Source: Roseofilum reptotaenium CS-1145 (lineage in GTDB: Bacteria > Cyanobacteriota > Cyanobacteriia > Cyanobacteriales > Desertifilaceae). From it: a DNA stretch of 64,000 nt. A program made the translations under genes and the position numbers. Location of the stretch: positions 1-64,000 of the forward strand of contig NZ_JAQMUE010000034.1 of assembly GCF_028330985.1 (NCBI RefSeq), given 5' to 3'. Every line of letters begins with the position of its first letter. Position 1 is the stretch's first letter. The notes under the pieces are model-generated. The model was given only the letters and a program-made list of their open reading frames with translations. It made no database searches and was not told the DNA's origin. This document shows positions 45,373 to 55,673 of the stretch, in pieces.

Positions 45373-45930
45373 TTAAGAACCTGCGAGGATTAAATCCACT
45401 TCATCCGTGCCACCGGTTTCACCTTGACCGGAAGTGATTGGCTCGCCATTAACTTCGACTGCCATGGGAGTTTCTTGCAGGTTAATGTTATAGTCTGTTG
45501 CATCTGCGGTATACCCTACACTAGCGACCATTTGCCGCCCGGCATCGGTATAGACAAACGCCAACATTTGATTCTTTTCTTTGTCGTTATCGTAAGCCCA
45601 AATCACCATATACTGGGTGTCTTGGTAGTCAAAGATTTTCGGGGCACGGGTAGGCACATAGCGCCCAGGAGCACCAAAACTCGCATCTAAAAAGCCTTGT
45701 ACAGACTCTGGTTCTACACTCACATACTGAATTACTGGGTCGCCAGACGAGTAAGAGGCCATTTGGGCTACGGCTGCTTGTTCTGCGGCTTCTGCGGCTG
45801 CATCATCATTGAGGTTTCCTGCTACAGGTTCCTCTTTACCTCGGTTGCGAAAATAATCAACGGCCATTTTTGTGCCAATTCCACCGACGGCGGCGACACC
45901 AGCACCAATGAGTAGGTTGCGAAGTTTCAT
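45373..45930 (-). CDS. Membrane-anchored hypothetical protein
   Basis: 185 residues. A short N-terminal hydrophobic segment with Gly pattern (LIGAGVAAVGGIGTKMAV) probably anchors it; an Ala-rich linker and a compact alpha/beta domain follow (FLDASFGAPGRYVPTRAPKI, TQYMVIWAYDND, QMLAFVYTDAGRQMVASVGY). I do not recognise the family. It is conserved enough in style to be real, with a clear ATG and GAGAAAAAATG upstream. Confidence 0.65.
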   Translation of the reverse strand: MKLRNLLIGAGVAAVGGIGTKMAVDYFRNRGKEEPVAGNLNDDAAAEAAEQAAVAQMASYSSGDPVIQYVSVEPESVQGFLDASFGAPGRYVPTRAPKIFDYQDTQYMVIWAYDNDKEKNQMLAFVYTDAGRQMVASVGYTADATDYNINLQETPMAVEVNGEPITSGQGETGGTDEVDLILAGS

Positions 45931-46227
45931 TTTTTCTCCTCATGGTTAGAGAGTATGGGTTTAATCTACCATTACCGATCGCCCATTGGTAAGTTGCTTT
46001 TAGATCTCGGTGGGATTCTGAAGAGGGGTAGGATAGATGAGGGTGGCGATCTCCCTAAAATCACCCAGTTCTGCTCTCGCTTAAGTCTGTAACGCCAGGG
46101 AAACAGATATTGAACTACCCTCTGCTAGTGGTAATGTTATCACCTATTCACAGGAAAATCTCCCCAGCAATGCAGGGCTGGGCTAAGATCGGAGGAAGAC
46201 TTAACTTAACCAGTTAAACACGCAAAT

Positions 46228-49200
46228 ATGCCTCGCATTATTAACGATCGCTACCTACTACTGCCTAACCCCCGTTCAGGTGGAATGGCAGACGTATATA
46301 AGGCCATTGACTACCAAAAAGAGGGTCAGCAAGTAGCAGTCAAAGTCTTTAAACATGGGCAAATTGAGCGAGGAGTTCAATCAGAATCGTTCAGACGAGA
46401 AAAGCAAATTCTTGCAGAACTCAAACACCTTAGCATTATTGAACTTCTTGACTCAGGGCAAGATAAAGAAACCAAAGAACAATTCCTTGTTTTGGAATGG
46501 ATGGAGAACAATTTAGAAGGACTTCTTAAAGAGTCTCCATTAGAGGGATGGGACTCTTACTGGGAAAGGCTTGCTCGTCCAATACTTACAGCCCTTGCAT
46601 TTGCACATGAGCGTCAATGCGTTCATCGAGATCTCAAACCCAGCAATATTCTCGTCGGGCAAGATGGCAGAATAAAGTTAGCTGATTTTGGCATCTCGAA
46701 ACTTAGAAGTTATTTCCAACCGACTGTCACATTGCGAGAATTTGTTTCTCGTCCCTTCACACCACCAGAAGAGGATGATGGTTCTTATCAGTATAGCCGT
46801 GATATATTTAGTTTTGGGGTGGTTGCACTAAAATGCCTGACAAATATTGACCTTGTTGACTACGCTAGTATTCAAACGGCGATCGCTGATCTTGATGCAC
46901 CACCTGAGATTATTGAAATTATTGAACGGTCTATTGCAACCGATCCTGCTGAACGGCAACCAAATGCAGAAGTCTTGTTAGCAGAAATAGACGCTATTCA
47001 GCAAAAACGATCTCGAACTCAGCAATTTAAGGTTCAATCTTGCTACTTAAAATTAACTTCAAAGTGTTTAAATAGAATGCAAGATATGCTAAGTATTTAT
47101 TCTGCAAATGAAATCCATAAGATTATTCTTGACGATCTCAATGGTGAAGTAAATTGTGGAATACGACCGTATAAATTCAAAAATAATGATAGTAACTCTG
47201 AGGGAGATCACTACGAAGTTTACGGTAGCTCTTATCGATATCATGTAAAGGTAGATGATAGAGAGAAAAACCATCTAGTTATCTTTAATGCTTGGGATAC
47301 ACCTCATTCTCAACTGGAACAGAGACGAGATCTAGCATGGAGTTTGCCATATCAACTTAAGTTTGGCACTCCAACCTATTCATATGAAGCTGTAGAGATT
47401 ATTCAGGAGCTACAAGATGCAGTTGTTGAGCATGAGTCTAATATCAAAGAGCAGGTTATTGAGAAAGACAAACAGAAGGTATTTCAAGTTTGGTGGGATA
47501 TTTTGCGAGCCAAGACTGATTGGGAAGAGCAGAGGGAGAAATCTCTTAAATATCTTACCTTCAAAACTGATCGTAATCGAGTGATTTTTCAATTAGCAGA
47601 ATTGCCTGAAGATGATATTGTTGGGCAGTCCCGTCATGTCAAAAACTCTAAGGGGTTCAGCCTTTTGGGTGGAGATGTTATAGAGGTAGAAAGTGATGAA
47701 TTACATCTATATGTTAGATACGGACAAACCGATCGACTACCTCAACAGGGTGAACTTTCTTTCGATACTCGATTGGCTGAAATTGCGATTAATCGACAGA
47801 AAAGTGCTTTAGATGCCATTCGATACGATCGCGCTATTCGTTCTGATTTGCGAAATCTATTAATCAACCCTGATGAAATTAAAGTTCCTACTTTAGAGTC
47901 TGAAGTTCAGTTTATCCAAGATTTGAACGCATCACAGCAGGAAGTCGTGAGATCTGCTCTCTCAATGCAAGACTTTTTGTTGGTACAGGGACCACCAGGT
48001 ACGGGAAAAACAACTTTTATCACGGAAGTTATTCTACAAACACTGCAACAAAATCCTGAAGCACGAATTTTACTTAGCTCTCAGACTCATGTTGCGCTAG
48101 ATAATGTATTAGAACGGATTCAAGCTAAGAATCCCAACTTGAAACTCATCCGAATTGGCAGTCCAGAAAGAGTTTCAGAAGGTGTTCACTCATTACTTTT
48201 AGAGGAGCAAATGGAGAAATGGCGCGAGGAGGCACTAGCCAAAAGTCAAGATTTTCTAGCTGCTTGGTCGGTAAATCATGGAATATCTCAAAAACATTTG
48301 GAGAAAGCAATCTTATTCCAGGAACTCAAAAATATTGTGCTAGAGATAGAAAACTTGAGGGTGGAACTACAGCGTCGAAAGCAAGAAAAAGGAGAAAATC
48401 ACCCTGATTTAGTAAGTTTCAAAGGAAAACAAAAACGAAGACTATTAGCGGCACAAGAACAAGAGTTTAGCCAATTAAACGAAGAAATCAAAGAATTACA
48501 GAAAAAGGCAAAATCTTTACGAGATGAACAAAAGCAAAAAGTCAAGCGTCTTCAGGGAATAACTAAACTCAAAGCTAATGAGTTATTAAAATTGACCAGT
48601 GTAGATCTAGAGCATCAGAGCAATAATTTGATTGACCCAAATGCACCCAACGCTAAATTACTTCAGCAACTTATAAACCTGCAAACAGAATGGTTCGATC
48701 AATTTGGTCGTAATGAACGATTTAACGATCCATTAATTAAGCGATCGCAACTTGTTGCTGGAACTTGTATCGGCATTTCAAGGGCAATTAACAATTCTGA
48801 ATTCGACCTTTGTATTGTAGATGAGGCTTCCAAAGCAACTGCGACAGAAGTCTTAGTACCAATGTCGCGTTCTAAAAAGTGGCTGTTAGTAGGAGATCCA
48901 AAACAACTTCCACCCTTTCAGGATGAAGCCAGCCGAAACACTGGTTTTCTTGAGCAATACGAATTGACTCCAGACAATGTTAAGGAAACTTTGTTCGATC
49001 GCCTTTTAAGAATCTTACCGGATGAATGCCAGAAACTGCTGGCTACTCAACATCGCATGGTAGAACCAATTGGTAAACTCATTAGCACCTGTTTCTATGA
49101 TGGTAAACTAGAAAGTAGCGGCCCTGAAATCGATAAAGTTTTAAGTATAGTTTTACCAAAACCTGTTACGTGGTTAACGACATCAAAGCTTCCTAATAGT

Positions 49201-49665
49201 CGCAAGCAAAGTGCTGATTCTAGCTTTAATAATTCCTGTGAAGTGACTGTCATCTTTCAATGGTTGAAGCAACTAAATCAAGCAGCTATGGAAGCCCAGA
49301 GGAACTATAAAGTAGCAGTTTTAAGTGGTTATGCGGCACAGTTGAAATTGCTGAAGCGTAGGTTAGATGCAAAACAAACTGGCTTGCAGGCATTAGCAAT
49401 TGAGTGCAATACCGTTGATGCTTTTCAGGGACGTGAAGCTGATATCCTCATTTATTCTATTACTCGCTCCAACAAAGATGGAAAAATCGGCTTCTTACGC
49501 GATGAAGCTAGGTTGAATGTTGCCTTATCCAGAGGGCGAGTTGGTCTTTTAATTGTAGGCGATCATCAGTTTTGTCGATCGTTGAATCATAGTCCTCTAC
49601 ATGACGTTTTGCACTACATCGAACAAAATCCAGAAGACTGCATTTGCGTGGAGACGAGCTTATGA
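46228..49665 (+). CDS. mkoA: Ser/Thr kinase-SF1 helicase fusion, Mokosh type I MkoA-like
   Basis: 1145 residues. An N-terminal protein kinase (about 1-265) has the Gly loop SGGMADVYKA, Lys in VAVKVF, HRDLKPSNIL and ADFGIS, all intact. After a linker, a DNA2/Upf1-type (COG1112) SF1 helicase follows, with Walker A GPPGTGKTT (about 588), VDEASKAT (about 862), GDPKQLPPF, QHRM (about 941) and NVALSRGR (about 1097). A charged coiled-coil stalk lies near 690-790. The next gene overlaps by ATGA and encodes a PLD-like nuclease. Kinase-COG1112 helicase plus PLD protein is the layout of type I Mokosh anti-phage systems. The domain calls are firm; the defence role is by analogy. Confidence 0.88.
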   Translation: MPRIINDRYLLLPNPRSGGMADVYKAIDYQKEGQQVAVKVFKHGQIERGVQSESFRREKQILAELKHLSIIELLDSGQDKETKEQFLVLEWMENNLEGLLKESPLEGWDSYWERLARPILTALAFAHERQCVHRDLKPSNILVGQDGRIKLADFGISKLRSYFQPTVTLREFVSRPFTPPEEDDGSYQYSRDIFSFGVVALKCLTNIDLVDYASIQTAIADLDAPPEIIEIIERSIATDPAERQPNAEVLLAEIDAIQQKRSRTQQFKVQSCYLKLTSKCLNRMQDMLSIYSANEIHKIILDDLNGEVNCGIRPYKFKNNDSNSEGDHYEVYGSSYRYHVKVDDREKNHLVIFNAWDTPHSQLEQRRDLAWSLPYQLKFGTPTYSYEAVEIIQELQDAVVEHESNIKEQVIEKDKQKVFQVWWDILRAKTDWEEQREKSLKYLTFKTDRNRVIFQLAELPEDDIVGQSRHVKNSKGFSLLGGDVIEVESDELHLYVRYGQTDRLPQQGELSFDTRLAEIAINRQKSALDAIRYDRAIRSDLRNLLINPDEIKVPTLESEVQFIQDLNASQQEVVRSALSMQDFLLVQGPPGTGKTTFITEVILQTLQQNPEARILLSSQTHVALDNVLERIQAKNPNLKLIRIGSPERVSEGVHSLLLEEQMEKWREEALAKSQDFLAAWSVNHGISQKHLEKAILFQELKNIVLEIENLRVELQRRKQEKGENHPDLVSFKGKQKRRLLAAQEQEFSQLNEEIKELQKKAKSLRDEQKQKVKRLQGITKLKANELLKLTSVDLEHQSNNLIDPNAPNAKLLQQLINLQTEWFDQFGRNERFNDPLIKRSQLVAGTCIGISRAINNSEFDLCIVDEASKATATEVLVPMSRSKKWLLVGDPKQLPPFQDEASRNTGFLEQYELTPDNVKETLFDRLLRILPDECQKLLATQHRMVEPIGKLISTCFYDGKLESSGPEIDKVLSIVLPKPVTWLTTSKLPNSRKQSADSSFNNSCEVTVIFQWLKQLNQAAMEAQRNYKVAVLSGYAAQLKLLKRRLDAKQTGLQALAIECNTVDAFQGREADILIYSITRSNKDGKIGFLRDEARLNVALSRGRVGLLIVGDHQFCRSLNHSPLHDVLHYIEQNPEDCICVETSL

Positions 49666-51221
49666 ACCGGGAATCAGAGTTTATTTCTATCTCTTCTGAG
49701 GATCTACGTCGCTATGATAACCGTCCTGGCTTTGACTTAGTTAGTTGCCAAGAAGTCGGTTTGCCTGTTTATAAAATTACCGTTGATGTTCTCACTCAGA
49801 TTCGCAAACCTATTCCGCCAATTGAGGAGTTTGTTCTAAGATCGATTGATGCTGGGTTGTCGTCTGAGGAGGAAATCGCAGGATTTTTAGGTTTGGAACT
49901 CTCAACAACGAGGGAGGCAATGGTAAATCTTAGACTGAGTGAAGATATAGATTTAATTGCTCCCGATGCTTCACCGATTCAAATATGGAAATTGACTAAG
50001 AAGGGTGAGAGGACTTTAGGAGAAGCCAAAATTATTGTTCCAGAGGAACGAACTTTCGATATTAACTTTGATGGACTTCTGCGAACTCCGCGTTGGTACG
50101 GACAATCTGAGAAGATGTTACTAAAGCCAAGAAATTTAAGAGACGAAGGTGTCGTGGAAATTGAACCCTCACCTAAGCGTCCTCCAGAATTATCTGACTT
50201 GAGTATTAAGGATATTGACAAAATTATTCGTGAAATTCTTGGGAATAGCAAAAGTCGGAACCCTAAGAATCAAAATGAGTTAGATGTATTAGCATTAAAG
50301 GCAATTGAGCGTAGGCAAAGATTTTTCCAGCCATCTACTGCACTTATTTACAAGGCAAAAGATAGTGATGAAATTCAAGTCGCATTTATTGTTGATGACA
50401 TCCTATCGAGCGAGCATGAGGCTACCTTCGCTCGTTCAAATGGAGCCAAGAAAATTAGAAGCCAGATTCTTGATGCTTTGCAGGAAAATGAGCCTCTCAA
50501 ACTTGCAAAAGAGATTTTAGGAAACGACTTTGTAAATAATCATTTGGAGAATTTAGTCGATCTAGATAATGTAGCTGAGGAAGTAGCTTTAGTTACCTCT
50601 CAAATAGAATCTGAGATAAAATCTACACAGGAGCAGCTAGATCGGATAGATGATGTCAATGAAAAAGATGAATTACGTCAAGAATTGCACGAAAAGGATG
50701 AAAGGATAGCAGAACTTAAAGCTCAACTAGATTTTGTTATTTCTTCTTGTCCTATACGTTTGCTAGAAATGTACGATCATCGTCCTCTACTAGAAGAGGC
50801 TTTGAAAGACACTCAGGAACGTTTAATGATTATTTCTCCGTGGATTCGGGCTAATTCAGTCAACCGATGGTTTCTTCAGGAGTTTGAGAATCTACTGAAA
50901 CGAGGAGTCCAAGTTTTTATTGGATATGGTTTGGGAGAGAAAGACGAAAATCGTTATTCACAAGATATTAAGGTTGAAAAAGCTCTACAAAAATTAGCAA
51001 ACCGATACTCTACATGCTTCACACTTAAACGCTTGGGAGATACCCATGCTAAGATCCTTATCTCAGATACTAATTTTGCGGTTACCACCAGTTTTAATTG
51101 GCTATCATTCAAGGGCGAACGAGATCGCACATTTCGTGATGAGCGTGGGACATTAGTTTCTGATTGTCAGAAAATCGATGAGTTATTCGATAATTTGCTC
51201 AGACGGTTCACTAATTCATGA
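49662..51221 (+). CDS. mkoB: PLD-like nuclease protein, Mokosh type I MkoB-like
   Basis: 519 residues from ATG 49662, whose ATGA overlaps the helicase stop, so translation is coupled. The N-terminal part contains a helix-turn-helix-like segment (about 55-100, SEEEIAGFLGLELSTTREAM). A coiled coil follows at about 310-365. The C-terminal third is a phospholipase D-type fold with MIISPWIR and one HxK motif, HAKILISD (about 460-467), then SFNWLSF. One HKD per chain implies dimerisation for activity, as in other single-HKD nucleases. It partners with the kinase-helicase. The target nucleic acid is unknown. Confidence 0.86.
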   Translation: MNRESEFISISSEDLRRYDNRPGFDLVSCQEVGLPVYKITVDVLTQIRKPIPPIEEFVLRSIDAGLSSEEEIAGFLGLELSTTREAMVNLRLSEDIDLIAPDASPIQIWKLTKKGERTLGEAKIIVPEERTFDINFDGLLRTPRWYGQSEKMLLKPRNLRDEGVVEIEPSPKRPPELSDLSIKDIDKIIREILGNSKSRNPKNQNELDVLALKAIERRQRFFQPSTALIYKAKDSDEIQVAFIVDDILSSEHEATFARSNGAKKIRSQILDALQENEPLKLAKEILGNDFVNNHLENLVDLDNVAEEVALVTSQIESEIKSTQEQLDRIDDVNEKDELRQELHEKDERIAELKAQLDFVISSCPIRLLEMYDHRPLLEEALKDTQERLMIISPWIRANSVNRWFLQEFENLLKRGVQVFIGYGLGEKDENRYSQDIKVEKALQKLANRYSTCFTLKRLGDTHAKILISDTNFAVTTSFNWLSFKGERDRTFRDERGTLVSDCQKIDELFDNLLRRFTNS

Positions 51222-51726
51222 AAACAAAAGTGGAGCGATCGCAACCATAGCACTGACTCCCGCGATACTGACTCCCAAAGTTGCTTAACTCCTGAGTAAG
51301 AAGATTGCATTGTATCTGGACATTACCGCAGAAAAACTTCTGGGTGTAGAACGAGAACGCTATATACAGCGCTTTGCGCTGGGGAATAGGGAATAGGGTT
51401 GTGGTACATAGCTTTGAGGATTCAAACTTGTGTTTCATAACAGCGCAAAGTGCTGTATCTCAACAAGAGATATATAGTGTTCTCAAATTGGCAAAATGAG
51501 AACGACACGATTGCGATTGACGGTAAACCGTATTTGAATAAATTCCAGTTACCCACTTTTTCAAGCCGGATTTTCTGAATTAGAGAAGATGATTGATATG
51601 GCACTCTATCCTAGGGCAAACCCTGTATCGGGTCGCTTGACGGGAGAGTGAAAGCCCAGAACAATGTCATGATGGGGAATACCGCAATCGAGAAACTGTT
51701 TTATGTCAAGTCTCAACACTTCTGCC
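51222..51726. other. Gene-free region behind the defence pair
   Basis: No supported gene; short frames here follow repeats. It holds a palindromic repeat element at 51364-51458 and the GGAATAGGG-type repeats near 51725. Confidence 0.5.
51364..51458. repeat. 95-bp palindromic dispersed element (copy 2 of the 37-bp repeat inside)
   Basis: ATACAGCGCTTTGCGCTG (51364-51381) and CAGCGCAAAGTGCTGTAT (51441-51458) are inverted with one mismatch. The centre includes the repeat shared with 28101-28137. The layout suggests a small non-autonomous element. Confidence 0.75.
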
Positions 51727-53889
51727 CTATTCCCTATTCCCTATTCCTTGTTGCCATTTGCCACGCACTAAGCGAATTTCATCATAAGTATAGGACTCTC
51801 CCAAGGCTTCTTTAAGCAAGGTTAAAGAGACTGCGCCGCGCTTTTCTAGCACTTTGATAATCTTCTCTTGTCTTTCGGGTTCGACCAAGGTGTCTAAATC
51901 TACGGGTTGATTTAATTCAATTAAGTCTGATAAATGCTTAATAATAGTTGTTGTTCGTAATTCTCGGCGATCGGCAATTTCCTTAATACTGAAGCCTTCC
52001 TGATGAAGTTCTAAGGTTACCTTTTGAGTTTCTGAAGGTTCATTACTACTGGGAGGAGGAGGCGCAGGTTCTGTAAATTCTACTAATCCCTGTTCCTGAC
52101 AGTATTGGCAAATTTCTCCTAGAAAGCGTTCCCCATATTGCCGTAATTTATAACTGCCGACTCCAGAAACTTGGGATAAGGCAGTGAGGCTTTGGGGACG
52201 ACGTTGGGCCATTTGCATAAGGGTTGAATCAGCAAAGATCACATAGGGGGGAACACCTTGTTCATCGGCTACTTGTTTGCGGAGTTTTCTGAGGTTTTGG
52301 AATAATAACTCGGCTTCTCTGGCTAAAGACGAAACCTTTTGTTCTTGCTTGCGTTTCGGGGGAATGGCAATTAAAACTTCCCGTTGACGACGCATAACTG
52401 CCCAACTTTGGGGATTAAGCTTAAGGATACTGTAACCATCTGTAGTTTGACTGAGAAGACCTTGATTGAGGAGCGATCGCCCCAACAATCGCCATTCATC
52501 CTTACTCCGGTCTTTTCCGATACCATGGGTCGAGAGTTTGTCATGACCATTGCGTAACACTTTCTCACTCATGGAACCCCTGAGTATATCAATAATATAG
52601 GTCATGCCAAAGCGCTCTTTACATCGAGCGACACAAGAGAGGAATTTCATCGCCTCAACTGTCCAATCTTGCGTGGGTTTGGGGTTCAAACAATTATCAC
52701 AACCTTGGCAATTCCCCTCTAAATGTTCGCCAAAATATCGTAAAATAATTGACCGACGACAATCCGTCGCATCAGCATAATCAATCACCTGGCGTAACTG
52801 TTGACGGGCGATACGCTGTTCATTTTCATCACTCTTCTGCTCAATAATCCAGTCAACTCGCTTCACATCCCCATAACTCAAAAACATTAAACACCGAGCG
52901 GCTTCCCCATCTCGTCCCGCGCGTCCTGCTTCTTGGTAGTAACTTTCTAAACTGCGAGGAATATCGTAATGCACGACAAATCGCACATCGGGTTTATTAA
53001 TTCCCATACCAAAAGCAACCGTGGCCACCATAATTTGCACATCATCCCGAATAAACCGGTTTTGGTTATTTTGACGCACCGAATCTTCTAATCCTGCATG
53101 GTAGGGAAGGGCTGAAACTCCGTCCTTTTGCAGACGTTGGGCCAACTCATTCACCTGACGACGGCTGAGACAATAAACAATTCCTGACCCCCCAGACTGA
53201 ATCATTTGAAACAGTTCAGCGTAACTTTGGCGTGTTTTCGTCCGCACCTCATAGAAAAGATTGGGACGGTTAAAACTGGCTATATGCACATAGGGATGCT
53301 GAAGATGGAGTTGTTGGACAATATCTCGACGCACCCGGTCAGTTGCCGTAGCAGTGAGGGCAATAATAGGCACTTGGGGATACCAGCGCCGAAACTGGGC
53401 CATTTGCCGATATTCGGGGCGAAAATCATGACCCCATTCGGAGACACAATGGGCTTCATCGACGCTAAATGCAGAGATACCGACCGTTTCCTGTATGCTA
53501 TCCAGAAAGGGCTGAAACCACTCGGCCATCAGGCGTTCGGGCGCGATGTACAGGAGCTTGATTTTACCGTTGAGGATGGCCGTTTGTCGCGATCGCACTT
53601 CTTCAGCGCTCAAGGTACTATTAAGAAACGTAGCCCCAATCCCATTATCCTGCAACGCATCCACCTGGTCTTGCATCAGAGCAATGAGGGGAGAAACCAC
53701 CAACGTTATCCCAGAGTGCAAGAGAGCGGGAAGTTGAAAACAGAGGGATTTTCCCCCTCCTGTGGGCATAATCACTAATACATCCTGGTTTTGCAGCGTC
53801 GTTTCAATAATGTCCTTTTGGCCCGGACGAAACTGATCGTAACCAAAATAGTGCTTGAGGGTTTCCTCTAAGGTGGAGACTGGAGCCAT
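51727..53889 (-). CDS. recQ: ATP-dependent DNA helicase RecQ
   Basis: About 720 residues from ATG 53889. Helicase motifs: [57 protein letters not shown] zinc-binding region (CQGCDNCL), a winged-helix RQC region and an HRDC domain (about 530-600) follow, plus a C-terminal helix-turn-helix-like end. It unwinds recombination and replication intermediates. Its last residues, QGIGNRE, and the stop are encoded by a GGAATAGGGAATAG dispersed repeat, so the native C-terminus may have been replaced. Confidence 0.95.
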   Translation of the reverse strand: MAPVSTLEETLKHYFGYDQFRPGQKDIIETTLQNQDVLVIMPTGGGKSLCFQLPALLHSGITLVVSPLIALMQDQVDALQDNGIGATFLNSTLSAEEVRSRQTAILNGKIKLLYIAPERLMAEWFQPFLDSIQETVGISAFSVDEAHCVSEWGHDFRPEYRQMAQFRRWYPQVPIIALTATATDRVRRDIVQQLHLQHPYVHIASFNRPNLFYEVRTKTRQSYAELFQMIQSGGSGIVYCLSRRQVNELAQRLQKDGVSALPYHAGLEDSVRQNNQNRFIRDDVQIMVATVAFGMGINKPDVRFVVHYDIPRSLESYYQEAGRAGRDGEAARCLMFLSYGDVKRVDWIIEQKSDENEQRIARQQLRQVIDYADATDCRRSIILRYFGEHLEGNCQGCDNCLNPKPTQDWTVEAMKFLSCVARCKERFGMTYIIDILRGSMSEKVLRNGHDKLSTHGIGKDRSKDEWRLLGRSLLNQGLLSQTTDGYSILKLNPQSWAVMRRQREVLIAIPPKRKQEQKVSSLAREAELLFQNLRKLRKQVADEQGVPPYVIFADSTLMQMAQRRPQSLTALSQVSGVGSYKLRQYGERFLGEICQYCQEQGLVEFTEPAPPPPSSNEPSETQKVTLELHQEGFSIKEIADRRELRTTTIIKHLSDLIELNQPVDLDTLVEPERQEKIIKVLEKRGAVSLTLLKEALGESYTYDEIRLVRGKWQQGIGNRE

Positions 53890-53996
53890 AATCAACAGGG
53901 TAGAGGCGATCAATCTGATTTTAGCTTAACCAGAGCGAAGGAGGCAGGGCGATCGCCCTTTAGTCATCTGAGCTTTCTTACTCCCTTTACCCTGTA

Positions 53997-55631
53997 TTAC
54001 TCAGTTTCCCAAACTCCCCAGGCTTCAAGTTGTTCCTTAATTAAGTCCATGGGATAAACAACTCCGGTTTCACTGATGGCTGGAGTAAACAGAGTTTCGT
54101 GTTCTGTGCGACTCTCTCCCACATTGCCTAAGATAGCGACGACTTGTCGATCTTGATTGAAAATGGGGCTACCTGCATATCCTTGGGTTAAATTTGCCTC
54201 AATTTCAAGGGGTTGAGCATCGGTATCTAAACTGCCACTAACCGTTTGCCAAGGGTCAGCATTGAAGGGATGGCCAATTAATTCTACGTCGCGATCGCCT
54301 AATTCGGTACTGATCTCTAAGGGTTGAATCGTTTCCGGAATTCCGGCCACTTCTAAAACGACTAAATTCGTGGCAGCTTCTTCTGGGGTAATATGCATGA
54401 GTTTGGCGCTGTAGCGGGGTAGAAGTTCGGCTTCTGAAGGTTGGAAAAATTCTACTTGAATCTGGTCGTTTTCTAAGGAAGAAGCATGGGCTATCGCCTC
54501 CCGACTGGCGACTACCAAGGCCCGATCCTCCGTCCGTTGCACGACCCAACCCGTGCCAATATTCACGCCATTAGCAATGGGGGTGATAATCCGAGCAATA
54601 GGGGCTAAAGGCGACAAGGTTTCTGGGTTCTCTGAAACCTCATTTTCATCCTCTGAAGCGTTAGAGGTCTCTTCTAGAGCCAATAACCGTTGGGATTCGA
54701 GCAGATTGTAGTGGGCCTGCACCCCATTTGGGTCTTGGTTGATGGCGTTTTCATAGGCTGCGATCGCCTCTGGCAATTTCCCCAACTGTTGCCAAGCATA
54801 GCCCAAAGCCATATACACGCGATAATCTTCTTGTAGCTTAACGCCGACTTGGTAGACTTCCACCGCTTGCTGCCAATCTTCCTGTTGATAATAAATATCG
54901 CCCAAGGCAAAATAGGCAGAGATCTCAAAATCATCAAGTTGTATCGCACTTTTATAGGCTTCGATCGCCTGCTCTTGCTGATTATTTTCTTGCAGAGCAT
55001 TCCCTAATCCCACATAAGTGGACGGATAGCGCGATCCCAGGTTAATGGCCTCATTATAAATGGCGATCGCCTCTTCCACATTGCCCAATTTCAGCAATAC
55101 ATCGCCCAAATCATTATAAACCGGCACAGAATCCGGCTTCAGTTTCAGGGCAATCCGAAATTGAGCGATCGCCGGCTCTAAATCCCCCAATTCAGTCAAC
55201 ACATTGCCCAAATTCCAATACACCCCAGGCAAATTTGGATTTAGCTCAATGGCTTGTTCATATTGAGTTTTAGCCGCTTCCAACTGATCGTCTGAACGTA
55301 GGGCGTTCCCCAACCCCACATAGGCAAAAGCATAATTCGGATCGACCTCGATCGCCTTCTCATAAGCCGCGATCGCCTCTTCTAGTTTATTCTGATCTCG
55401 CAAACGATTCCCCAGCCCCAAGTAAGCAGGTGCATTATTCGGGTCTTGTTCAATAACCTGTCGCCAAATCTCCTCAGCCGCTTGAAAATTTCCCGCCTTC
55501 CGTGCTTCTTCTGCTTGGCGAAACAACTCCTGTAACTCTTGTCCCCAAGCCAATTGAGGATTTAAAACCATGCCAAAACTTAACAGCATTGCCCAGATTT
55601 TTATTAAACCCCGCCCCTTTTGTTGAATCAT
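53997..55631 (-). CDS. TPR protein with degenerate trypsin-like domain
   Basis: 544 residues. A signal peptide (about 1-30, ends LAWG) is followed by about eight TPR repeats (35-315, for example GLGNALRSDDQLEAAKTQYEQA). A C-terminal trypsin/DegP-type fold (about 345-535) follows. The catalytic residues look lost: the His region reads VVASREAIAH, the Asp region TNLVVLEV instead of D-LAVLKV, and the Ser region QGYAGSPIF instead of G-SGGP. So it is probably a non-proteolytic, exported scaffold. Confidence 0.85.
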   Translation of the reverse strand: MIQQKGRGLIKIWAMLLSFGMVLNPQLAWGQELQELFRQAEEARKAGNFQAAEEIWRQVIEQDPNNAPAYLGLGNRLRDQNKLEEAIAAYEKAIEVDPNYAFAYVGLGNALRSDDQLEAAKTQYEQAIELNPNLPGVYWNLGNVLTELGDLEPAIAQFRIALKLKPDSVPVYNDLGDVLLKLGNVEEAIAIYNEAINLGSRYPSTYVGLGNALQENNQQEQAIEAYKSAIQLDDFEISAYFALGDIYYQQEDWQQAVEVYQVGVKLQEDYRVYMALGYAWQQLGKLPEAIAAYENAINQDPNGVQAHYNLLESQRLLALEETSNASEDENEVSENPETLSPLAPIARIITPIANGVNIGTGWVVQRTEDRALVVASREAIAHASSLENDQIQVEFFQPSEAELLPRYSAKLMHITPEEAATNLVVLEVAGIPETIQPLEISTELGDRDVELIGHPFNADPWQTVSGSLDTDAQPLEIEANLTQGYAGSPIFNQDRQVVAILGNVGESRTEHETLFTPAISETGVVYPMDLIKEQLEAWGVWETE

Positions 55632-55673
55632 TATGGTTCTTCCCTCATTTCAATCGGCAACTATTCTCCTCTT

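Noticed and set aside
51211-51604. Two short minus-strand frames behind the PLD gene
   Set aside because: They run through a palindromic dispersed repeat.
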